Assembly (NCBI RefSeq): GCF_011045035.1
Contig: NZ_JAALAA010000001.1
Span: 62,001 to 126,000, forward strand
Reading direction: 5' to 3'
DNA from: Nocardioides turkmenicus
Lineage (GTDB): Bacteria; Actinomycetota; Actinomycetes; Propionibacteriales; Nocardioidaceae
DNA length: 64,000 nucleotides
Shown here: piece after piece, positions 59,440 to 64,000 of the stretch
How positions within the stretch are numbered: position 1 is the first letter of the stretch
Layout: the number at the start of each line of letters is the position of its first letter
The notes under the pieces: generated by a model
Database searches by the model: none
The model's input: only the letters and a program-made list of their open reading frames with translations
What the model was told of the DNA's origin: nothing
Program-made: the position numbers and the translations under genes

Positions 59440-60543
59440 CTACCTGCTGACCAGCCCCGCGATCGCACCCACCCCGGCCAGACCGGCGTCACGCGCCGCC
59501 ACGACCGGTCCGTTGTCGACCTGGCCGAGCACCCCGACCAGCCGGGAGGCCCGCACCAGCCGCTGGGTCGCGGGTCGGCGGATGCGGTCGTACGCGACCA
59601 GCGCGCTGTCGATGCGTGCGTGGCCGGCGAGCTGCGCGGCGAGCACGGCGGCGTCCTCGATGGCGGCGCAGGCGCCCTGGCCGAGGTTGGGCGTCGTCGC
59701 GTGCGCCGCGTCGCCGAGGAGCGCGACACGCCCGTGGTCGAACCGTCTCAGCGGGAGCCGCAGGTCGCAGATGTCGCCCCGGATCACCGCGCTCGGCGGT
59801 GTCGCCGCCAGGAGCTGCGGGATCGGCTCGTGCCAGTCGCCGACCAGCGCCGTCACGTCGGCGTGGTGGTCGCCGCTGTTCTCGCCCGCCGGCCGGTTGG
59901 CGGTCACGAACCAGTAGGTGCGACCGTCGACCAGCGGGGCGCACCCGAACCGCACCCCGCTCCCCCAGGTCTCCCCGCCCGTGGTCGAGGCCTCACCGGG
60001 CACCGGCTCCGCGGTGACGCCGCGGTAGGCGGTGTAGCCGGCATAACGTACGTCCTCGCGCTGGTGCAGCTCGTTCCTGATGACGCTCCGGATGCCGTCG
60101 GCGGCGACAACCAGGTCGGCCGGACCATGGGCGTCGAGGCCGGCCAGGCCGGTGACGGTGACCCCGGTGCGTACCTCGACGTCCTCGCGCTCCTCGAGCG
60201 CACCCACCAACGCCGAGTGGAGCCGCGCCCGGTGCACCATGACCGGCGTCCGCCCGGAAGCCTCGGCCCGCACCTTCGCCAGCCAGCGCCCGTCAGGGCG
60301 GCGCAGCCCAGCCTGGATCGCCGGCCGGGTCCCGTCGACGAGTCGGTCCGCGATCCCGAGGTCGCCCAGGATCCGCCACGCCCGCGGCCAGATCGAGAGG
60401 CCGGCACCGACCTCGTCGAGTTCCGGGGCCCGTTCCAGGACCGTCACCCGCCATCTCGTCCGCGACAGCGCGAGCGCCGCGGTGAGGCCTCCGATCCCCG
60501 CGCCGACCACCAGGGCACTGCGACTGCTCGTCGATCCACTCAC
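59440..60543 (-). CDS. FAD-dependent aromatic-type monooxygenase
   Basis: A 367-residue single-component flavoprotein hydroxylase. FAD motif ALVVGAGIGGLTAALALSRT near residue 9, the DG motif LVVAADGIRSVIRNEL near residue 150, and the second FAD motif ALLGDAAHATTPNLGQGACA near residue 285. Similar to salicylate/6-hydroxynicotinate-type hydroxylases. GTG 60543 gives MSGSTSSRSALVVG. It lies 31 nt upstream of the DoxX-like gene on the same strand and may be co-transcribed. Substrate not predictable. Confidence 0.87.
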   Translation of the reverse strand: MSGSTSSRSALVVGAGIGGLTAALALSRTRWRVTVLERAPELDEVGAGLSIWPRAWRILGDLGIADRLVDGTRPAIQAGLRRPDGRWLAKVRAEASGRTPVMVHRARLHSALVGALEEREDVEVRTGVTVTGLAGLDAHGPADLVVAADGIRSVIRNELHQREDVRYAGYTAYRGVTAEPVPGEASTTGGETWGSGVRFGCAPLVDGRTYWFVTANRPAGENSGDHHADVTALVGDWHEPIPQLLAATPPSAVIRGDICDLRLPLRRFDHGRVALLGDAAHATTPNLGQGACAAIEDAAVLAAQLAGHARIDSALVAYDRIRRPATQRLVRASRLVGVLGQVDNGPVVAARDAGLAGVGAIAGLVSR

Positions 60544-60593
60544 GACGCGCAATCTAGTCGACCTCCGACCGGACACACCTCTTGCGCACTTCA

Positions 60594-60611
60594 ATCGTTG
60601 TCGATAACGAT
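60594..60611. promoter_or_regulatory. LacI-type operator upstream of the xylanase gene
   Basis: ATCGTTGTCGATAACGAT, an 18-bp near-perfect palindrome (one central mismatch pair), as in actinobacterial LacI operators with a central CG. It lies 36 nt before the GH10 start. A related site is at 62790-62807. Confidence 0.75.
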
Positions 60612-60646
60612 TCACGCTCGTCGTCTCCCACCACAGAGGTCCTTTC

Positions 60647-61930
60647 GTGAACCAGCCCCTCTCCCCCGACCCGACCCTCCGGCACCGCTCCCACGAGGTG
60701 ACTCTGACGCTGCGCCGACCCGACGGCAGCGCCTGCGCCGACACCGACGTGTTCGTCGAGCAGACCCGCCACGCCTTCGCCTTCGGCAACATCGGCTTCG
60801 ACTTCATCGGGCTGGCGAACGCCGACACGGCGGAGTCCCCCGGTGCTGTCTTCGGCGGCGCCGACCCAGAAGCGGCCGAGCGGCTCGTGGACCTGTGGCT
60901 GGACGTGTTCAACACGGCGACGCTGCCGTTCTACTGGTCCGGTTTCGAGCCCGTGCGAGGCGAGCCCTTGACCGAGCGCACGCTCACCGCGGCACGCTGG
61001 TTCCGCGACCGCGGCGTGTCCCTCAAGGGCCATCCGCTGGCCTGGCACACGCTCGCCCCCACCTGGCTCCTCGACGCCTCGACAGCGGAGGTCGAGCAGG
61101 TCCTCCGGGCCCGGATCCGCCGCGAGGTCGCCGCGTTCGGCGGCCTGGTCGACACCTGGGACGCGATCAACGAGCTGGTGATCATGCCGGTCTTCGACAA
61201 CGAGGAGCAGCAGAACGCCATCACCCGTCTGTGCCGCCAGCTCGGCCGCATCCCGATGGCACGCCTGGCCTTCGAGGAGGCGCGAGCGGCCGACCCCGGC
61301 GTACGTCTCGTCCTCAACGACTTCAACATGTCCACGGCCTACGAGTGCCTCATCGAAGGTGTGCTCGAAGCCGGGATCCGGGTGGACGCGATCGGCCTGC
61401 AGAGCCACATGCACCAGGGCTACTGGGGCGAGGAGCGGACCCTGGAGGTCCTCGAGCGGTTCGCCCGCTACGGCCTCCCGCTCCACCTCAGCGAGACGAC
61501 GCTCCTCTCCGGCGACCTCATGCCGGCCGAGATCGAGGACCTCAACGACCACCAGGTGCCCAGCTGGCCCTCGACGCCCGAGGGCGAGGAGCGACAGGCC
61601 GACGAGCTCGTACGTCACTACCGCACCCTGCTCTCGCACCCGTCGGTCGAGGCGATCACCTACTGGGGACTCACGGACCTCGGGTCCTGGCTCGGAGCGC
61701 CCGCTGGGCTGGTGCGTGCCGACGGAACACCGAAACCGGCGTACGAGGCGCTCCACCGGCTGGTGAAGCAGGAGTGGTGGATGGAACCCACCCACCTGCG
61801 CACCGACTCGGAGGGGAGGGTGAAGGTGCGCGGGTGGGCGGGCAACTATCGCCTCAGCGTCCAGAGCGCGACCGCCACGTTCGACCTCGGGCCGGACAGC
61901 TCACGAGCCGACGTGACCGTCGCACCCTGA
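60647..61930 (+). CDS. GH10 endo-beta-1,4-xylanase, apparently intracellular
   Basis: A 427-residue glycoside hydrolase. GH10 features: KGHPLAWHTLAPTWLL, the acid/base Glu in VDTWDAINELVIMPV, DAIGLQSHMHQGYWGEERTL, the nucleophile Glu in GLPLHLSETTLLSGDL and the C-terminal EAITYWGLTDLGSWLG. GTG start at 60647 with AGAGG upstream. There is no signal peptide and no carbohydrate-binding module; the first ~50 residues (VTLTLRRPDGSACADTDVFV) look like a small beta-domain. It would act on imported xylo-oligosaccharides. LacI-type operator directly upstream; no LacI gene in the window. Confidence 0.92.
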   Translation: MNQPLSPDPTLRHRSHEVTLTLRRPDGSACADTDVFVEQTRHAFAFGNIGFDFIGLANADTAESPGAVFGGADPEAAERLVDLWLDVFNTATLPFYWSGFEPVRGEPLTERTLTAARWFRDRGVSLKGHPLAWHTLAPTWLLDASTAEVEQVLRARIRREVAAFGGLVDTWDAINELVIMPVFDNEEQQNAITRLCRQLGRIPMARLAFEEARAADPGVRLVLNDFNMSTAYECLIEGVLEAGIRVDAIGLQSHMHQGYWGEERTLEVLERFARYGLPLHLSETTLLSGDLMPAEIEDLNDHQVPSWPSTPEGEERQADELVRHYRTLLSHPSVEAITYWGLTDLGSWLGAPAGLVRADGTPKPAYEALHRLVKQEWWMEPTHLRTDSEGRVKVRGWAGNYRLSVQSATATFDLGPDSSRADVTVAP

Positions 61931-61955
61931 CGCCGGCCGCTACCGCCTCGGCGTC
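61929..61955. terminator. Small hairpin between the xylanase and deacetylase genes
   Basis: GACGCCG at 61929-61935 pairs with CGGCGTC at 61949-61955 across 13 nt, at the meeting point of two convergent genes. Weak candidate. Confidence 0.4.
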
Positions 61956-62767
61956 CAGTCGGCGTCCGGGATGCCGCCCTGAGGCAGGGTGAAGGCGTAC
62001 CCCTCAGCGAGCTTCTCCGGGAGCACCGTCTCGACCGCGTCGACGGTGTTCTCACGGTTGCCGCCGCCGTCGTGGGCCAGAGCCACCGCACCGGGCTGGA
62101 TCGCCGCCCGGAGGTTGTCGGTCAGCGTCTCCTCGGAGAGGTCGTTGCCGTCCCAGTCGAAGATCACGTTGCCCAGCCCGAGCGGCTGCATACCGAGGGA
62201 GGCGGCCACCTCGCCGGTGTTGCCCCAGCTGCCGTTGGGAGCCCGGAAGTAGGGCACCTTCTGAGCCGGGTTCCCCAGCGCCTCTCGGATCGTGGCGAGA
62301 TTGGCCTTGAGGTCCTGCTCGACCTGGGCGTGGGACCAGCTGCCCATGTCGGCGTAGGAGGTGGAGTGGTTGCACAGCGTGTGGCCATCGGCGACGATCC
62401 GCTTCAGGATCTCGGCGCCGCCGGGGGCGGTGATGTTCTGGCCGATGACACAGAAGACCGCGGTGATCTCGTGGGCCGCCAGGATGTCCAGCAGGCGATC
62501 CGTCTCGCCGGGGTTGGGACCGTCGTCGAAGGTGAGGGCGGCCACGTCGCCTTTCCCCCTGGCGGCGGCGAGCGGCGTAGACGTCGGATGGACCGCGCCT
62601 CCTGGCACGAACCCGGGGTCCCGGCTCGGCTGCCAGTCGTCGTTCGCCACAGCCAGGGCACTCACGGCTGTGGCGGCGGGGGTCGCCGCGACGGCGGCCA
62701 TGCCCAACGCCCCGATCGCGCCCACCAGTGCAGTCATCGTCCGCATCCTCGTGCTCCATCCAGCCAT
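61940..62767 (-). CDS. Secreted polysaccharide deacetylase (CE4, NodB domain)
   Basis: A 275-residue protein with a signal peptide (MAGWSTRMRTMTALVGAIGA) and a NodB domain. Motif 1 is ALTFDDGPNPGETDRLL with the catalytic Asp pair, motif 2 GHTLCNHSTSYADMGSWS with the metal His residues, motif 3 YFRAPNGSWGNTGEV, motif 4 VIFDWDGNDL and motif 5 ALAHDGGGNREN. It removes N- or O-acetyl groups from a polysaccharide outside the cell; beside a GH10 xylanase and sharing a LacI-type operator, acetylxylan is an attractive substrate, but peptidoglycan or chitin are possible. ATG 62767 is supported by the signal peptide. Confidence 0.92.
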   Translation of the reverse strand: MAGWSTRMRTMTALVGAIGALGMAAVAATPAATAVSALAVANDDWQPSRDPGFVPGGAVHPTSTPLAAARGKGDVAALTFDDGPNPGETDRLLDILAAHEITAVFCVIGQNITAPGGAEILKRIVADGHTLCNHSTSYADMGSWSHAQVEQDLKANLATIREALGNPAQKVPYFRAPNGSWGNTGEVAASLGMQPLGLGNVIFDWDGNDLSEETLTDNLRAAIQPGAVALAHDGGGNRENTVDAVETVLPEKLAEGYAFTLPQGGIPDADWTPRR

Positions 62768-62789
62768 GGCGAATCCCTTCGACTTCGAA

Positions 62790-62807
62790 ATCGTTATCGA
62801 ACACCAT
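62790..62807. promoter_or_regulatory. LacI-type operator-like site upstream of the CE4 gene
   Basis: ATCGTTATCGA at 62790-62800 matches one half and the centre of the operator at 60594-60611; the right half is degraded. TTCGA and TCGAA flank it. It is 22 nt upstream of the deacetylase start. Confidence 0.55.
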
Positions 62808-62905
62808 CGAGGCACGGCTGATCGTTGTCAATGGCCAGGCGGTTCCCGCGGATCTGAGTACCCACACTCATGCGCCTCGCGCCCTCGATCCAGGAACCTG
62901 AAGAC

Positions 62906-63325
62906 ATGAAGCTATTCGTACGGCTGGCCGTGATAGTCGGCGGCAGCATCCTGTTCTCGATCGCAACCGACCTCATCTTCCGCACCGAGGACGCCACCAT
63001 CGGCGCCGGCCTGCTCTACTTCGCGCTGCTGCTCACCGTCTCCGGGCTCTGGGGCCTCTGGGACGGCTACCACGCGAAGCGTCTCGCGCCCGTGTTCGTG
63101 CGATGGGCGCTGGTCGCCGGCGCGGTCGGCCTCAGCGGTCCGTTCCGGATCTGGTTCGAGGACGGTCGTGACGTCGGCGTGCTGTGGAGCGACCTGTGGA
63201 ACCTGACCCCGTTCCTCGCCGGTCTCGTCGTCGTCCCTGCCGCGGTGGGCATCGGCATCGGCTACGCCTTCGGCAGGGGCGGCGGATCGGTGAGGAACGG
63301 CGCGTCGCATCACCCCGCCCTCTAG
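62906..63325 (+). CDS. Small integral membrane protein
   Basis: A 139-residue protein with four predicted helices: FVRLAVIVGGSILFSIATDL, IGAGLLYFALLLTVSGLWGL, FVRWALVAGAVGLSGPFRIW and LTPFLAGLVVVPAAVGIGIG, ending in a short Gly-rich tail. I take ATG 62906 (MKLFVRLAV) with AGGAACC upstream over an in-frame ATG at 62870. I do not recognise the family. It precedes the NTF2-like gene by 38 nt on the same strand. Confidence 0.7.
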   Translation: MKLFVRLAVIVGGSILFSIATDLIFRTEDATIGAGLLYFALLLTVSGLWGLWDGYHAKRLAPVFVRWALVAGAVGLSGPFRIWFEDGRDVGVLWSDLWNLTPFLAGLVVVPAAVGIGIGYAFGRGGGSVRNGASHHPAL

Positions 63326-63363
63326 GCTCTCTCCCACCAGACCGACCCAGGAGGAAGCCGCCG

Positions 63364-63750
63364 ATGACCACCTTCCGCGAGGCGATCGAGGCCAAGGACA
63401 TGGACGCCGTCGAGGCGATGCTGGCCGAGGACGTCGTGTTCACCAGCCCGGTCGCGTTCAAGCCCTACCCAGGCAAGGCGATCACCGCCGCGATCCTGCG
63501 GGCGGTGGTGAAGGTGTTCGAGGACTTCAGCTACGTACGCGAGATCCACGACGGCGCCCACCACGCCTACGAGTTCACCGCCAAGGTCGACGGCCTCGAG
63601 CTCAACGGCTGCGACTTCCTCACCTACGACGACGCGGGGAAGATCGTCGACTTCAAGGTGATGGTCCGCCCGCTGCGCGCCGCCGAGGCACTCGCCGCCC
63701 GGATGGGCGCGCAGTTCGATGAGATCAAAGCCGCCGCGAATGTGTCCTAG
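63364..63750 (+). CDS. SnoaL/NTF2-like protein
   Basis: A 128-residue single-domain protein with the SnoaL-like cone fold: FREAIEAKDMDAVEAMLAED in the first helix, VVFTSPVAFKPYPGKAITAA, then the strands HAYEFTAKVDGLELNGCDFL and DDAGKIVDFKVMVRPL. AGGAGGAAG precedes ATG 63364. Such proteins are isomerases, hydrolases or simply ligand-binding; no catalytic residues can be assigned here. Confidence 0.88.
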   Translation: MTTFREAIEAKDMDAVEAMLAEDVVFTSPVAFKPYPGKAITAAILRAVVKVFEDFSYVREIHDGAHHAYEFTAKVDGLELNGCDFLTYDDAGKIVDFKVMVRPLRAAEALAARMGAQFDEIKAAANVS

Positions 63751-63765
63751 ATCACACTGATTAGG

Positions 63766-63792
63766 TGTCAGCAATCGGCCCCGTGTCTCGCT
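63766..63792 (+). promoter_or_regulatory. Weak ECF41-like promoter candidate before the second FAD oxidoreductase
   Basis: TGTCAGC at 63766-63772, 16 nt, then CGCT at 63789-63792; 5 of 7 and 3 of 4 positions agree with TGTCACA-N16-CGTC. The downstream gene is a paralogue of the oxidoreductase at 15.8 kb. Low confidence. Confidence 0.3.
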
Positions 63793-63830
63793 CATCTCTC
63801 GCAAGCACATCGGAGAGAAGGAGCATCGCC

Positions 63831-64000
63831 ATGAACGAACAGCGCAAGCACCGCATCGTAGTGCTCGGGGCCGGATACGCCGGCGCATGGACAGCGGGTA
63901 CCCTCGCTCGTCGGCTCTCGCCGAAGGACGTCGAGATCACCGTGGTCAACGCCGAGCCCGACTTCGTCCAGCGGATGCGGCTGCACCAGCTCGCCGTCGG
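63831..64000 (+). CDS. FAD-dependent oxidoreductase, N-terminal part (3' truncated by window)
   Basis: The first 56 residues of a flavoprotein starting at ATG 63831 with GAGAAGGAG upstream. The FAD motif RIVVLGAGYAGAWTAGTLAR is complete, followed by ITVVNAEPDFVQRMRLHQLA. The last segment closely parallels FVERIRLHQLVGG of the oxidoreductase at 15822-17021, so the two are paralogues of the same NDH-2-like subfamily. The remainder lies outside the window. Confidence 0.85.
   Translation, partial: MNEQRKHRIVVLGAGYAGAWTAGTLARRLSPKDVEITVVNAEPDFVQRMRLHQLAV

Overview
The window is high-GC, gene-dense actinobacterial DNA. Codon use, frequent GTG/TTG starts, 4-nt ATGA/GTGA overlaps, a folP2-gpgS pair, a CHAD protein and an ECF41 sigma factor suggest a Nocardioides-like member of the Nocardioidaceae; the genus is inference. 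About 65 genes are supported, including one nonsense-interrupted gene, one frameshifted gene and genes cut by both window ends. No gene-free stretch exceeds about 170 bases. No tRNA, rRNA, CRISPR array or insertion sequence was seen.

Layout. 0-3 kb: an SDR tail, a Rossmann-fold oxidoreductase and an acyl-CoA synthetase. 3-6.3 kb (minus): homogentisate dioxygenase, fumarylacetoacetase and a thioesterase, the lower half of tyrosine catabolism; the upper enzyme, 4-hydroxyphenylpyruvate dioxygenase, lies at 25.3 kb beside an Lrp regulator. 7.4-13.6 kb: choline uptake and oxidation to glycine betaine (transporter, choline dehydrogenase, betaine aldehyde dehydrogenase) with a divergent TetR regulator and a tandem operator. 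13.7-20.2 kb: a GH20 hexosaminidase broken by one amber codon, then an FAD oxidoreductase-DoxX pair and an ECF41 sigma factor whose upstream regions share a promoter-like motif. 20.4-25.2 kb: a quinate/shikimate catabolic set (MHS transporter, shikimate dehydrogenase, TetR, QsuB-type dehydroshikimate dehydratase) with two matching operators.

27.9-43.2 kb is the most striking part: a complete glycopeptide-resistance system (VanS, VanR, a FemX/VanK-type transferase, VanZ, MurF, VanH, D-Ala-D-Lac ligase, VanX) split by a roughly 7.5 kb insert. The insert carries a WXG100-like exported-protein module and a single-polypeptide (type ISP) restriction-modification enzyme. MurF reads into the restriction gene at the insert edge. 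One composite element, TATCG-N6-TATCG-N8-ATACG, occurs three times with identical spacing, facing vanK, vanH and murF, and is the best candidate for the VanR operator.

43.2-48 kb holds cell-envelope and housekeeping genes. 48.1-57.8 kb is an uncharacterised catabolic regulon: DUF3830 protein, amidase, 2-hydroxyacid dehydrogenase, two arylmalonate-decarboxylase/maleate-isomerase-like proteins, MHS transporter, FCD-type GntR regulator, semialdehyde dehydrogenase and class III aminotransferase. Four copies of the operator-like sequence GATTGTCAACAATC (one imperfect) tie it together. 57.8-64 kb: a frameshifted small gene, a GNAT protein, a DoxX-like protein, a flavin monooxygenase, an intracellular-looking GH10 xylanase and a secreted CE4 deacetylase sharing LacI-type operators, and a second FAD oxidoreductase running off the end.
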